This document shows positions 42,865 to 52,536 of a stretch of DNA of 64,000 nt, one piece after another. The stretch's first letter is position 1. The number at the start of each line of letters is the position of its first letter. A model generated the notes under the pieces. That model was not told the origin of the DNA, did not search any database, and saw only the letters and a program-made list of their open reading frames with translations. A program made the translations under genes and the position numbers. The DNA is from an uncultured Clostridia bacterium (GTDB taxonomy: Bacteria > Bacillota > Clostridia > Oscillospirales > Ruminococcaceae), in contig CAMDZD010000003.1 in the NCBI GenBank assembly GCA_945910815.1, positions 104,645 through 168,644 on the forward strand, written 5' to 3'.

Positions 42865-43150
42865 TCTTCTTACTGTTTGCAGACGTGCCGGCAGATTAAC
42901 TATCGGCTTTGATGCCGTTTCAGATGCCGTAAAAAATAAAAAGGCTTTCTGTGTTATGACTGCAAGTGATATTTCTGCCAATACTCTTAAAGAAATATCT
43001 TTTGTATGTTCAAAATATAATGTAAAAATCATTCCGGCTTGCCTGACTAAGGAGGAACTTGAATTTTATCTCGGAAAAATTACTGCTGTTATAGCTGTAT
43101 GTGACAGGGGGTTTGCAGATAGTTTTACAGCTCTTGCTGAAAAATCATGA
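42839..43150 (+). CDS. ylxQ: YlxQ, L7Ae-family RNA-binding protein
   Basis: This is a 103-residue L7Ae/L30e-type protein. The family stretch ICRRAGRLTIGFDAVSDAVK appears here as VCRRAGRLTIGFDAV, then SDISANTLKEI. In this fold the domain binds kink-turn RNA. It overlaps ylxR by 26 bases and is followed 52 bases later by infB. A small hairpin (GCCGG/CCGGC, about 43154-43168) lies in between. Confidence 0.88.
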   Translation: MNSVQKIINLLTVCRRAGRLTIGFDAVSDAVKNKKAFCVMTASDISANTLKEISFVCSKYNVKIIPACLTKEELEFYLGKITAVIAVCDRGFADSFTALAEKS

Positions 43151-43202
43151 TATGCCGGAATATCCGGCAGTATATTAAAATATAAACAGGAGGATTAAGC
43201 TT

Positions 43203-45671
43203 ATGCCAAAGAAAATAAAATTAAGTGAATTCGCTTCAGATTTGAATGTTCCGGTTCAGGAACTTATCTCCTTTTTTGCTGAAAAGGGCGACAATAAAAA
43301 GAAATCTGTATCCTCTCTCACAAGCGATGAAATGAATCTTCTGCTTGAACACTATACTATGAAAAATCAGGTCTCAAGTTTTAATGAATATTTCGCATCA
43401 GCAGGCGAATCAAAAACTTCTCCGGATAGTAACAGCACTGATTCCGGAAAGCATTTGAATAAAAATAACAGACAGGAGAAAAAATCCACACAGAATATAC
43501 AGAATCCAAAGGCTGAAAAACAAGCCGGTTCAAAAAAATCCGAAAGGACAAAGGATAATAAGCCTATGCAGAATAATAATTCAAAAAACCAGAAATCAAA
43601 AACTCCTCATGGCGAAAGAACCAAGCTCAATTCGTCATTCAGCTCTGAAACTTCCTCAACAATGTTCAGCTCCGAAACAGCTCCGGCAAACGCAAAGAGA
43701 AGAACTGTTGACACAAGGGGAAGCTATATTGACCTTGACAAATACAATGAACGCTATGAACAGATTGCTCCGGAAAGCGGTAAGCATGGAAAGGATAACT
43801 ATTCCTCAAAAAAACAGAAGATAAATCAGAAATCTGCTCAGCGTAACCGTCAGCAGTATTCAAACAAGGAATCAGAGGCTGAAAAGCTCCGCCGTCTTGA
43901 ACTCGAACGTGCAAGAAAACAGCAGATTAAAGTTATGATTCCTGACAGTATAACTGTGGGCGAGCTTGCTGTAAGACTCAAGAAAAGTGCTCCCGAAGTT
44001 ATTAAAAAGCTTATGAGCTTAGGTGTTATGGCTTCTATCAATGAACAGATTGATTTCGATACAGCCTCGCTCGTTGCTGAAGAACTCGGTGCAAAGGTCG
44101 AAAAGGAAGTTATTGTTACCATTGAGGAACGCCTTATTGATGACAGTGATGATGATGAAAATCTCCAGTCAAGAAGCCCTGTCGTTGTTGTTATGGGACA
44201 CGTTGACCACGGAAAAACTTCTATTCTCGACAGAATAAGACATGCCAACGTAACAGCATCGGAGGCTGGCGGAATTACTCAGCATATCGGTGCTTATCAG
44301 GTAAAATATAACGGTCAGACAATTACATTCCTTGATACCCCCGGACATGAAGCTTTTACTTCAATGCGTGCAAGAGGTGCGAATATTACTGATATTGCTA
44401 TTCTTGTTGTCGCAGCCGATGACGGTATTATGCCTCAGACTATCGAATCCATAAACCATGCAAAAGCTGCGAATATTCAGGTTATCGTTGCTATAAACAA
44501 AATGGATAAGGAAGGGGCTAATGCTGACCGTGTAAAACAGGAACTCACTGAACATAATCTCGTATGCGAGGACTGGGGCGGTGATACTATATGCGTTCCC
44601 GTATCCGCTAAAACAGGAGAGGGTATTGATGAACTTCTTGAAAATATTCTCCTTGTTGCCGAAGTTCAGGAACTTAAGGCTAATCCCGACAGACTCGCAA
44701 AGGGTACTGTCATCGAGGCTCGTCTTGACAAGGGCAGAGGCCCTATTGCTACACTTCTCGTTCAGAAAGGTACTCTCCATACCGGTGACGTTATAATTGC
44801 CGGAACTTCCGTGGGCAGAGTCCGTGTTATGACTAACGACAAGGGAAAGCCTGTCAAGAGTGCGGGCCCGTCCGTTCCTGTTGAAATTACCGGTCTTGCA
44901 GATGTTCCGAGTGCAGGTGATATATTCGATGCCGTTAAGGACGAAAGACTTGCAAGGGAACTTGTTGAAAAGAGAAAGCATGAGCTTAAGGAAGAACAGT
45001 TCAAATCTGTTAAGAAAGTTACTCTTGATAACCTTTTCAGTCATATTGCTGATGGAGAAATCAAGGAACTTCCTATTATAGTAAAGGCAGACGTTCAGGG
45101 TTCTGTCGAGGCTGTCAAGCAGTCACTTGAAAAGCTTTCAAATGATGAGGTAAGAGTCAGAGTTATTCATGGCGGTGTTGGTGCTGTAAATGAAAGTGAT
45201 GTTATGCTTGCAAACGCATCTAATGCAATTATAGTCGGATTCAACGTAAGACCTGACCCTGTTGCTGCCGAAAGTGCTGCAAGAGACGGCGTTGATATAA
45301 GACTTTACAGAATTATTTATGATGCCATTGAAGAAATCGAAACTGCTATGAAAGGTATGCTCGCTCCGAAATTCAGAGAAATTGCTGTCGGCAGAATTGA
45401 AGTCCGTCAGGTATATAAAATTTCAAATGTCGGAATGGTTGCCGGCTGTTATGTCGTTGACGGTAAGGTTACAAGACAGTCCCAGATAAGAGTAGTGCGT
45501 GACGGTATTGTCGTTGCAGAGGACAAAATCAGCAGTCTCAAGCGTTTCAAGGACGATGCAAAGGAAGTTGCTTCCGGATATGAATGTGGTATCAGCCTTG
45601 AAAAATTCGGCGATGTCAAAGAGGGAGATATCTTTGAAGCTTTCATGATAGAGGAGTACAGAGAGGACTGA
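43203..45671 (+). CDS. infB: translation initiation factor IF-2
   Basis: This is an 822-residue IF-2. The N-terminal IF2N module (about 1-50) is followed by a long basic, Asn/Lys/Ser-rich linker (about 65-235) and a second IF2N module (about 240-300). The GTPase domain has G1 GHVDHGKT, G3 DTPGHEAF and G4 NKMD. Domains II, III and the C-terminal fMet-tRNA-binding domain follow. It delivers initiator tRNA to the 30S subunit and promotes subunit joining. ACAGGAGG lies upstream of the ATG at 43203. Confidence 0.97.
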   Translation: MPKKIKLSEFASDLNVPVQELISFFAEKGDNKKKSVSSLTSDEMNLLLEHYTMKNQVSSFNEYFASAGESKTSPDSNSTDSGKHLNKNNRQEKKSTQNIQNPKAEKQAGSKKSERTKDNKPMQNNNSKNQKSKTPHGERTKLNSSFSSETSSTMFSSETAPANAKRRTVDTRGSYIDLDKYNERYEQIAPESGKHGKDNYSSKKQKINQKSAQRNRQQYSNKESEAEKLRRLELERARKQQIKVMIPDSITVGELAVRLKKSAPEVIKKLMSLGVMASINEQIDFDTASLVAEELGAKVEKEVIVTIEERLIDDSDDDENLQSRSPVVVVMGHVDHGKTSILDRIRHANVTASEAGGITQHIGAYQVKYNGQTITFLDTPGHEAFTSMRARGANITDIAILVVAADDGIMPQTIESINHAKAANIQVIVAINKMDKEGANADRVKQELTEHNLVCEDWGGDTICVPVSAKTGEGIDELLENILLVAEVQELKANPDRLAKGTVIEARLDKGRGPIATLLVQKGTLHTGDVIIAGTSVGRVRVMTNDKGKPVKSAGPSVPVEITGLADVPSAGDIFDAVKDERLARELVEKRKHELKEEQFKSVKKVTLDNLFSHIADGEIKELPIIVKADVQGSVEAVKQSLEKLSNDEVRVRVIHGGVGAVNESDVMLANASNAIIVGFNVRPDPVAAESAARDGVDIRLYRIIYDAIEEIETAMKGMLAPKFREIAVGRIEVRQVYKISNVGMVAGCYVVDGKVTRQSQIRVVRDGIVVAEDKISSLKRFKDDAKEVASGYECGISLEKFGDVKEGDIFEAFMIEEYRED

Positions 45672-45678
45672 TTTCTTT

Positions 45679-46119
45679 ATGAATAACAGCAGAATGAGCA
45701 ACAAGGATATGCTGAATTACTGTGATGAGGCTCTCGCATGGGAGGATTTCGGCCCTGTTGATATATTCTTCTTTGAATCAGTCAAAAAAATTCTCCTCGG
45801 TGAATGCAGTATTGCAGAAGAACCCGAAATTGATGACCTTCTTGGCATTGAGAGACCTGTCGGCTCCGAAGAACTTGAGCCGGATTATGATAAATATGCT
45901 GATGAATACTATGATGAGGAAATCAGTGAAGAATCAGAAAATCCTGCTGACCCTCCTGCGGAAGAAAAACAGGAGAGTTACAGCGTCAGTGTTGAAAAGT
46001 CTGATGATATAACAGATGTCTCCGAGGAAATGAAAATATTTGCTGATACTATTTTTGCTGACGGCTTTTTTGATTCTGATGATGAAGGCGAAGATGAATA
46101 TACTGAAAATCTTCAGTAA
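45679..46119 (+). CDS. acidic protein of unknown function inside the infB-rbfA interval
   Basis: This is a 146-residue, strongly acidic protein beginning seven bases after infB. Residues 1-60 are mixed and could fold (MSNKDMLNYCDEALAWEDFGPVDIFFFESVKKILL). The rest is dominated by Glu and Asp and is probably disordered. There is no signal or membrane segment. In most Firmicutes infB is followed directly by rbfA, so this gene is an insertion into a very conserved order. It could interact with basic ribosomal or RNA-binding partners, which is inference. Confidence 0.75.
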   Translation: MNNSRMSNKDMLNYCDEALAWEDFGPVDIFFFESVKKILLGECSIAEEPEIDDLLGIERPVGSEELEPDYDKYADEYYDEEISEESENPADPPAEEKQESYSVSVEKSDDITDVSEEMKIFADTIFADGFFDSDDEGEDEYTENLQ

Positions 46120-46132
46120 GAAAGGATAATTT

Positions 46133-46468
46133 ATGCCTAATTTTAAACTTAACCGTATGGAGGAAGATATAAAGCGTGAAATGACTGCTATTCTCCGTGA
46201 GCTTAAAGACCCCCGCATAGCTCCTATGCTTACTGTCGTAAGGGCAGAGCTTTCCGGTGATATGTCATACTGCAAAATATATGTTTCCTGTCTTGAGGGA
46301 ATGGATAAAACAAAGCAGTCTGTAAAGGGTCTTGTCAGTGCGGAAGGATTTATAAAGCGTGAACTCTTTCACCGCCTTAAAATGAGAAAGTGTCCCGAAC
46401 TTAATTTTATTGCTGATGATTCCATTGAATACGGTGCGGAAATTAACAGAAAACTTAATGAAATTTAA
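46133..46468 (+). CDS. rbfA: 30S ribosome-binding factor A
   Basis: This is a 111-residue RbfA with a KH-like fold. Landmarks are RMEEDIKREMTAILRELKDPRIAPMLTV and the C-terminal FHRLKMRKCPELNFIADDSIEYGAEI. It assists late 16S rRNA maturation at the 5' end. AAAGGA lies before the ATG, 13 bases after the acidic ORF. Confidence 0.95.
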   Translation: MPNFKLNRMEEDIKREMTAILRELKDPRIAPMLTVVRAELSGDMSYCKIYVSCLEGMDKTKQSVKGLVSAEGFIKRELFHRLKMRKCPELNFIADDSIEYGAEINRKLNEI

Positions 46469-46485
46469 TTCGGGAGGAATTTTTT

Positions 46486-47442
46486 ATGCTTATTAGTATG
46501 AGTGAGACTGGCAGTTTTCTCGAAAACTGCGATAATGCTTATATACTTGTCCACCAGAGTCCGGACGGTGACTGTATCGGTTCAGGCTTTGCACTTCATG
46601 CCGTTCTGAAAAGCATGGGAAAGAAAAGTGCCGTTATTTGCTGTGACACCTTTCTGAAAAAATTTGATTATATTACAGCTGTTGAAAATAATCCGGATTT
46701 TGAACCCGATACTGTTATTGCTGTCGATGTTGCCGACACTAAGCTCCTCGGAAAATATCAGGAAATTTACGGAGACAAGGTTCAGCTCTGCATTGACCAC
46801 CATGTTTCAAATACAGGATATGCTGAACGCACTCTGCTTGATTCAAAGGCTTCGGCAACATGCGAAGTGCTTTATAAGCTTTTTACATGTGCAATGGGTA
46901 TCGAAACTTCAGATTATACCGCACTTTGTCTCTATACGGGAATTGCTACTGATACAGGCTGTTTCAAATATGAAAATACAAGTGCCGAAACTCATGAAAT
47001 CGTTGGTGAAATTATGAGACAGCATAAGCTGAATTATGCTAAAATCAACCGTGAAATGTTCGATGTAAAGACTGCCGGCAGACTCAAAATGGAAAGTGCT
47101 GTTATAGATATAATGGAATATTACCTTGACGGCAAGGTTACTGTTATATGCATAACAAAGGAACTTCTTGACAGTCTCGGTGTTGATTCCAATGATTTGG
47201 ACGGCTGTGCCTCTCTGCCTTTGCAGGTCGAGGGCGTGGAAGTAGGTATCACCATAAAGGAAAAAGCTCCCGATTCATATAAAATTTCAATGCGTTCTAC
47301 GGGCGATGTGAATGTATCGGAAATCTGTTCCGCTCTCGGCGGAGGCGGTCATGCCAAGGCATCAGGCTGTGCTTTGGACGGAAAGCTTGAGGACGTAAAG
47401 AAAATTCTTGTTGAGGCTGTCAGAAAGGGTATGAATCTGTGA
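46486..47442 (+). CDS. nrnA: DHH-family nanoRNase / pAp phosphatase NrnA
   Basis: This is a 318-residue DHH-DHHA1 phosphoesterase. Metal-binding motifs are visible: HQSPDGDCIGSG (motif I), VDVADT (motif II) and DHHVSN (motif III), with GGGHAKASGC at the C-terminal DHHA1 end. Members degrade 2-5-nt RNA and 3'-phosphoadenosine 5'-phosphate. The gene follows rbfA with a GGGAGG Shine-Dalgarno, and its stop overlaps the truB GTG start by four bases. Confidence 0.93.
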   Translation: MLISMSETGSFLENCDNAYILVHQSPDGDCIGSGFALHAVLKSMGKKSAVICCDTFLKKFDYITAVENNPDFEPDTVIAVDVADTKLLGKYQEIYGDKVQLCIDHHVSNTGYAERTLLDSKASATCEVLYKLFTCAMGIETSDYTALCLYTGIATDTGCFKYENTSAETHEIVGEIMRQHKLNYAKINREMFDVKTAGRLKMESAVIDIMEYYLDGKVTVICITKELLDSLGVDSNDLDGCASLPLQVEGVEVGITIKEKAPDSYKISMRSTGDVNVSEICSALGGGGHAKASGCALDGKLEDVKKILVEAVRKGMNL

Positions 47443-48332
47443 ACGGAATACTTTGTATGAACAAGCCCTCCGGATTCACTTCTTTTGATGTTATCGCAAA
47501 GCTAAGGGGTATACTCAGAATAAAGCGTCTCGGTCATTCCGGAACGCTTGACCCTATGGCTACGGGAGTTCTTCCCGTATTTGTAGGCAATGCCACTAAG
47601 GCATGCGATATTCTCCCCGATAATTCAAAAAGCTACCGTGCGGAATTTAAATTCGGACTTTCAACGGATACTCAGGATATTACAGGAAAAACTGTTAAGC
47701 AGTATGATAAAAAAGTATCACATGAAAATATACTTGAAATACTTCCGCAATTTATGGGAGATATACTCCAGACTCCGCCTATGTATTCGGCTGTTCAGAT
47801 AAACGGAAAGCGTCTCTATGACCTTGCACGTCAGGGTGTTGAAATAGAACGTCCTGAACGTGAAATTCATATAGAAAGCATAAGGCTTGAAAGTTTCGAT
47901 GAAGAAACACAGTCCGGAACGTTTTTTATTATCTGCTCAAAGGGTACTTATATCCGTACTGTTATAAATGATATAGGCGATTCGCTCGGTTGCGGAGGTA
48001 TTATGACATCTCTTGTCAGAACCTGCACAAGCGGATTTGCTCTTGATAATTGCTTTACTTTTGAACAGGTCGAAAACGCTGTTAAAAACAATAATATTGA
48101 AAGTCTGCTTTTATCAATTGACAGTGCATTTATGCTGTATCCCGAAATACATCTCTGTGAACATCAGACTAAGCTCTATAAAAACGGCGTCAAGCTTGAT
48201 TTAAACAGAATTAAAAATATTTTTCCGCAGAATAATATTTACAGAGTCTATGGATATGACAGTAATTTTATAGGTCTTGCCATTGCGGAACATGATAAAA
48301 ATATTCTGAAAGTATATAAAAATCTTGTCTGA
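47439..48332 (+). CDS. truB: tRNA pseudouridine-55 synthase
   Basis: This is a 297-residue TruB. Translation starts at GTG 47439, overlapping the nrnA stop (GTGA). Family motifs are GILCMNKPSGFTSFDVIAKLR and the catalytic Asp in GHSGTLDPMATGVLPV. KGTYIRTVINDIGDSLG is motif III. It makes pseudouridine 55 in the T-loop of tRNAs. Neighbours nrnA and ribF are the usual ones. Confidence 0.96.
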   Translation: MNGILCMNKPSGFTSFDVIAKLRGILRIKRLGHSGTLDPMATGVLPVFVGNATKACDILPDNSKSYRAEFKFGLSTDTQDITGKTVKQYDKKVSHENILEILPQFMGDILQTPPMYSAVQINGKRLYDLARQGVEIERPEREIHIESIRLESFDEETQSGTFFIICSKGTYIRTVINDIGDSLGCGGIMTSLVRTCTSGFALDNCFTFEQVENAVKNNNIESLLLSIDSAFMLYPEIHLCEHQTKLYKNGVKLDLNRIKNIFPQNNIYRVYGYDSNFIGLAIAEHDKNILKVYKNLV

Positions 48333-48344
48333 GGTGATTAATCG

Positions 48345-49226
48345 ATGAAATCCAGAACTGCTGTCGCACTCGGACTTTTTGACGGTATTCATACAGGTCA
48401 CAGGCTTATACTTAACAAGGCCCTTTCTTATCCGGAATATATGCCCGCTGTATTTACTTTTAATACCGAATCAATAAAATTCAAGCACGGAAAGCCTTTT
48501 GAATTTATTTATCCGAATGTCCGCAAGCTCGAAATTATCAGAAGTATGGGCTTTGATTATATCGAATCACCCGATTTTGATACGCTGAAAAATCTTGAAG
48601 GCGAAGATTTTGCAAGAAAAATTCTTGTTCAAAAAATGAATGCCGGTATAGTTATATGCGGAGAGAATTTCCGTTTCGGGAAAAATGCATCATGTAATGC
48701 AGATAATCTGCATGAGTTCGGAGAAAAATATAATTTCAGAACGGAAGTAATAAAGCTTGCTGAAAAATCGGGAAATACTCCCGTATCCTCCGGAATTATA
48801 AGGGAACTCCTTAAACAGGGAAGAATATCCGAGCTTTCTGAACTCGGCTTTTGCTATACTGTAAAAAATACTGTTTCGGAGGGTAACAGAATCGGCAGAA
48901 CCATTAATTTCCCTACTATAAACCAGCATTTTGCCGACGGTCAGCTTGTACCGAAATACGGTGTTTATTATTCTGAAACCATTATTGACAATATGAATTA
49001 TCCCTCTGTTACTAATATAGGGGTAAAGCCTACTGTCGAAAATAATATAAAACCGCTTGCTGAAACTCATATATTAGGCTATTCCGGAAACCTTTACGGA
49101 ATCTGTGCCGAAGTACGGCTTAAAAATTTTATAAGAAGTGAAAAAAAATTCTCCTCTGTGGACGAGCTTAAGGTTCAGATTGCAGAGGATATAAAATATA
49201 TTAAAACAACTGTCGGAAAGGATTGA
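48345..49226 (+). CDS. ribF: bifunctional riboflavin kinase / FAD synthetase
   Basis: This is a 293-residue RibF. The N-terminal FMN adenylyltransferase domain begins at once with [12 protein letters not shown] (the HxGH nucleotide motif), so the usual ~15-residue leading strand is short. [17 protein letters not shown] follows. The C-terminal riboflavin kinase domain has [14 protein letters not shown] and KYGVYYSET. It turns riboflavin into FMN and FAD. A GAGGTGA Shine-Dalgarno precedes the ATG. Confidence 0.95.
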   Translation: MKSRTAVALGLFDGIHTGHRLILNKALSYPEYMPAVFTFNTESIKFKHGKPFEFIYPNVRKLEIIRSMGFDYIESPDFDTLKNLEGEDFARKILVQKMNAGIVICGENFRFGKNASCNADNLHEFGEKYNFRTEVIKLAEKSGNTPVSSGIIRELLKQGRISELSELGFCYTVKNTVSEGNRIGRTINFPTINQHFADGQLVPKYGVYYSETIIDNMNYPSVTNIGVKPTVENNIKPLAETHILGYSGNLYGICAEVRLKNFIRSEKKFSSVDELKVQIAEDIKYIKTTVGKD

Positions 49227-49233
49227 TTTTAAA

Positions 49234-50694
49234 ATGTCAGATACTAAAAGAGTAAGAACCAGATTTGCTCCGAGTCCTACGGGATATATGCATATCGGAA
49301 ATCTCAGAACAGCTCTTTATACTTATTTAATAGCTAAGAAAAACAATGGTGATTTTATTCTCCGTATAGAAGATACTGACCGTGAAAGATATGTTGACGG
49401 TGCTGTTGATGTTATTTATGATACTCTTAAAATGACAGGTCTTAAATGGGACGAAGGCCCTGACATAGGAGGGCCCGTAGGTCCTTATATACAGTCGGAA
49501 AGAATGGGTATGTTCAAGGATTATGCACTTCAGCTCGTTGAAAGCGGTCACGCTTATTACTGCTTCTGCGACAAGGAACGCCTTGACGAACTTAAAAAAA
49601 TTCAGGAGGCTTCTCATATTGCCCCCATGTACGACCGCCACTGCCGTAACCTTTCAAAGGAAGAAGTTCAGGAAAAGCTTGATGCCGGAATACCTTATGT
49701 AATCCGTCAGAAAATGCCTCTTGAGGGTACAACTACTTTCCATGATGAGGTATACGGCGATATTACTGTTGACAATTCAACTCTTGATGACCAGATTCTT
49801 ATTAAAACTGACGGTATGCCGACTTATAATTTCGCTAACGTTGTTGATGACCATACAATGGGCATTACTCACGTTGTAAGAGGAAATGAATATCTTTCAT
49901 CAACTCCTAAATATAATCTCCTTTATGAGGCATTCGGCTGGGATATTCCTAAATATATTCACTGTTCACCCGTAATGAAAGACCAGACTACAAAGCTTTC
50001 AAAGAGAAACGGTGATGCATCTTTTGAGGATTTGCTCAAAAAAGGCTATCTCAAAGAGGCAGTTGTCAATTTCATTGCACTTCTCGGCTGGGCTCCCAAG
50101 GGTGAACAGGAAATATTTACTCTTGATGAACTTGTACAGGAATTTGATATAAGCGGAATTTCAAAAGCTCCTGCTATTTTTGATCCCGTTAAGCTTAAGG
50201 CTATCAATGCTGAATATATCAGAAGAATGACTCCCGAAAAATTCCTTGAAGTAATTACTCCTTATATAAGACAGAGCGTCAAGAGAGATGATATTGACAT
50301 TAAGGTTCTTGCATCTGTTCTTCAGCCAAGAACCGAACTCTTTACAGACGTTCCGGAACAGGTTGATTTTATTGACAAACTTCCCGAATACGATACTGCT
50401 ATGTACTGCCACAAAAAGATGAAAACAAACAAGGAAACTTCTCTTGAGGCTCTTAAGGCTGTATTGCCTGTACTTGAAAATCTTGACGAATGGAACGTTG
50501 AAACTATTCACAAGGCTTTATTTGACCTTGTTGCTGAACTCGGAGTTAAAAACGGCTGGCTCTTATGGCCTGTAAGAACTGCTGTTTCCGGTAAACAGTT
50601 CACCCCCGGAGGTGCTGTTGAACTTTGTGCAGTTCTCGGCAAGGAGGATTCCCTCGCAAGAATTAAAAAGGGCATTGAATTGCTCTCTGTATAA
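49234..50694 (+). CDS. gltX: glutamyl-tRNA synthetase
   Basis: This is a 486-residue class I aminoacyl-tRNA synthetase. The HIGH-type motif is [11 protein letters not shown] near residue 17, the KMSKS-type motif is KLSKRNG near residue 253, and the anticodon-binding helical domain occupies the last 150 residues. Whether it is discriminating or also charges tRNA-Gln cannot be read here. It starts seven bases after ribF, closing the long rimP operon; rpsO and pnp, the usual followers of ribF, are absent. Confidence 0.96.
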   Translation: MSDTKRVRTRFAPSPTGYMHIGNLRTALYTYLIAKKNNGDFILRIEDTDRERYVDGAVDVIYDTLKMTGLKWDEGPDIGGPVGPYIQSERMGMFKDYALQLVESGHAYYCFCDKERLDELKKIQEASHIAPMYDRHCRNLSKEEVQEKLDAGIPYVIRQKMPLEGTTTFHDEVYGDITVDNSTLDDQILIKTDGMPTYNFANVVDDHTMGITHVVRGNEYLSSTPKYNLLYEAFGWDIPKYIHCSPVMKDQTTKLSKRNGDASFEDLLKKGYLKEAVVNFIALLGWAPKGEQEIFTLDELVQEFDISGISKAPAIFDPVKLKAINAEYIRRMTPEKFLEVITPYIRQSVKRDDIDIKVLASVLQPRTELFTDVPEQVDFIDKLPEYDTAMYCHKKMKTNKETSLEALKAVLPVLENLDEWNVETIHKALFDLVAELGVKNGWLLWPVRTAVSGKQFTPGGAVELCAVLGKEDSLARIKKGIELLSV

Positions 50695-50743
50695 TTTCGC
50701 TTTGTTTTCACACTGTCATCACATATAAATTATAAAATCATAT

Positions 50744-50770
50744 AGCCGGAGAATTTTTTCTCCGGTTTAA
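50744..50770 (+). terminator. terminator-like hairpin after gltX
   Basis: CCGGAGAA and TTCTCCGG arms with a T4 loop (50746-50765), followed by a short TTTAATA. It probably separates the rimP operon from the ABC exporter operon. Confidence 0.6.
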
Positions 50771-50806
50771 TACAAATTTCCCTGAAAAAAGGAGGAAAAT
50801 TCAGAC

Positions 50807-51805
50807 ATGATAGAGGTTAAAAACCTTACAAAATTTTACGGTGACAAAAAGGCTGTTGACAATATCAGCTTTAAAGTGAATAAAGGTGAGATTCTCGGAT
50901 TTTTAGGACCTAACGGTGCAGGAAAGTCTACTACTATGAATATGCTGACAGGCTATATATCATCGTCATCAGGTCAGGTGCTTATAGACGGTGTTGATAT
51001 TCTTGAAGACCCTATCAAAGCTAAAAAAAATATAGGCTATCTTCCCGAAATACCTCCGCTTTATGTTGATATGACCGTTCACGAATACCTTAACTTTATG
51101 TATGACCTAAAAAAATGCAAACAGTCCCGAAAAGCTCATATTAAAGATGTCTGTTCCCTTTGCAGAATAACCGATGTCGAAAACAGAATAATTAAAAATC
51201 TTTCAAAGGGTTACCGCCAGCGTGTGGGACTTGCACAGGCTCTTATCGGAAATCCGCCGGTTCTTATTCTTGATGAGCCTACTGTCGGACTTGACCCGAA
51301 GCAGATTATTGAAATCCGTACCCTTATAAAGAAACTCGGAAAGGCTCATACAGTTATACTTTCCTCACATATATTATCGGAGATTCAGGCTGTATGCGAC
51401 AGAATTATTATTATAAACAAGGGTGTTCTTTCTGCTGACGGAACAGCTGATTCAATTTCACAGAGCCTTACCAACAAGCACCGCATGACTGCAAGAATTG
51501 AGGGTGCAGATAAAAATACAATTTCAGATGCTCTTAAAACTATCAAAGGCGTAAAGTATGTGCGTGCTGATATGGAGCGTGAAAAGGGTATTTATGACTA
51601 TGATATAGAATCTGAACAGGGTACGGATATCAGGCGTGACCTCAACAGCCTTTGCACTAAAAACGGCTGGAATATTCTTATGCTTCAGCTTTCAGAGCTT
51701 ACTCTTGAAGATATATTCCTTAAAATTACTATGGGCGAGGGAATTGTTATTCCTAAAGAAGAACAGCCACAGCCGGAAGACAATAACAACGGAGGCGAAA
51801 AATAA
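50807..51805 (+). CDS. ABC transporter ATP-binding protein (GldA-like)
   Basis: This is a 332-residue ABC ATPase. Walker A is GPNGAGKST, the signature is LSKGYRQRVGLAQAL and Walker B is VLILDEPTVGLDP, followed by the switch His in ILSSHILSE. The ~100-residue C-terminal extension is typical of GldA-type exporters. AAAGGAGG lies upstream. The stop overlaps the next start by one base (TAATG). With the next three genes it forms an exporter of the Gld-like class, in which the gliding-specific genes are absent. Confidence 0.93.
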   Translation: MIEVKNLTKFYGDKKAVDNISFKVNKGEILGFLGPNGAGKSTTMNMLTGYISSSSGQVLIDGVDILEDPIKAKKNIGYLPEIPPLYVDMTVHEYLNFMYDLKKCKQSRKAHIKDVCSLCRITDVENRIIKNLSKGYRQRVGLAQALIGNPPVLILDEPTVGLDPKQIIEIRTLIKKLGKAHTVILSSHILSEIQAVCDRIIIINKGVLSADGTADSISQSLTNKHRMTARIEGADKNTISDALKTIKGVKYVRADMEREKGIYDYDIESEQGTDIRRDLNSLCTKNGWNILMLQLSELTLEDIFLKITMGEGIVIPKEEQPQPEDNNNGGEK

Positions 51806-52509
51806 TGGGTGCAATTTACAGACGTGAAATGAACAGCTTTTTTTCTTCAAGTATTGCTTATGTATTCTTATCGGTATTTTTCCTTTTTTCGGGATATTTC
51901 TTTCTTGCCGGAACTCTTATGTCGGGTACTACCGATATGTCGGGAATGTTCAGTGCATTGTTTCTTATAGTGCTGATACTTATACCTGTACTTACTATGA
52001 AACTCATCAGTGAGGAGAAAAAACAAAAAACTGACCAGGGATTATTGACTGCCCCCGTCAGCTTATGGGGAATAGTTCTCGGAAAGTATTTCGCAGCACT
52101 GACACTCTATACAATCGGTCTGTGCATTACTCTTGTATATGCACTTATATTAAGCTATTTCGGAACAGTCCTGTGGGGAATGGTTATATCAAACTTTCTT
52201 GCAATGTTCCTGCTTGGTTCAGCATTTATTGCGGTCGGAGTATTCGTTTCATCTCTTACGGAAAATCAGATTACTGCTGCTGCTGCAAGCTTTCTTGTGC
52301 TTATTGTTCTTTATCTTATTGACCAGATTGCCTCTCTTGTAAATGTTGATTTTATTAAAAATATCCTTATGTCCCTTTCTTTCTATACCCGCTATATTGA
52401 GTTCACAAGGGGAGTATTCAATCTCTCAAGCGTTGTGTTCTACATCAGTACAGCTTTTGTATTCAATTTCTTCACTGTAAGAGTATTTGAGAAAAAACGC
52501 TGGAGCTGA
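51805..52509 (+). CDS. ABC transporter permease (ABC-2 / GldF-like)
   Basis: This is a 234-residue integral membrane permease with about six helices. It begins MGAIYRREMNSFFSSSIAYVF, characteristic of the GldF family, and contains EEKKQKTDQGLLTAPVSLWGIVLGKY, the common cytoplasmic loop of ABC-2 permeases. It pairs with the ATPase directly upstream. The substrate is unknown; related Firmicutes systems have been linked to envelope stress or peptide export but not firmly. Confidence 0.9.
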   Translation: MGAIYRREMNSFFSSSIAYVFLSVFFLFSGYFFLAGTLMSGTTDMSGMFSALFLIVLILIPVLTMKLISEEKKQKTDQGLLTAPVSLWGIVLGKYFAALTLYTIGLCITLVYALILSYFGTVLWGMVISNFLAMFLLGSAFIAVGVFVSSLTENQITAAAASFLVLIVLYLIDQIASLVNVDFIKNILMSLSFYTRYIEFTRGVFNLSSVVFYISTAFVFNFFTVRVFEKKRWS

Positions 52510-52536
52510 TTAACCTTTGAAAGGAAGTAACTGGAA

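Noticed and set aside
44361..45044. 227-codon open frame on the - strand
   Set aside because: It is antisense to the GTPase domain of infB, has no Shine-Dalgarno and no recognisable protein; a shadow of infB.
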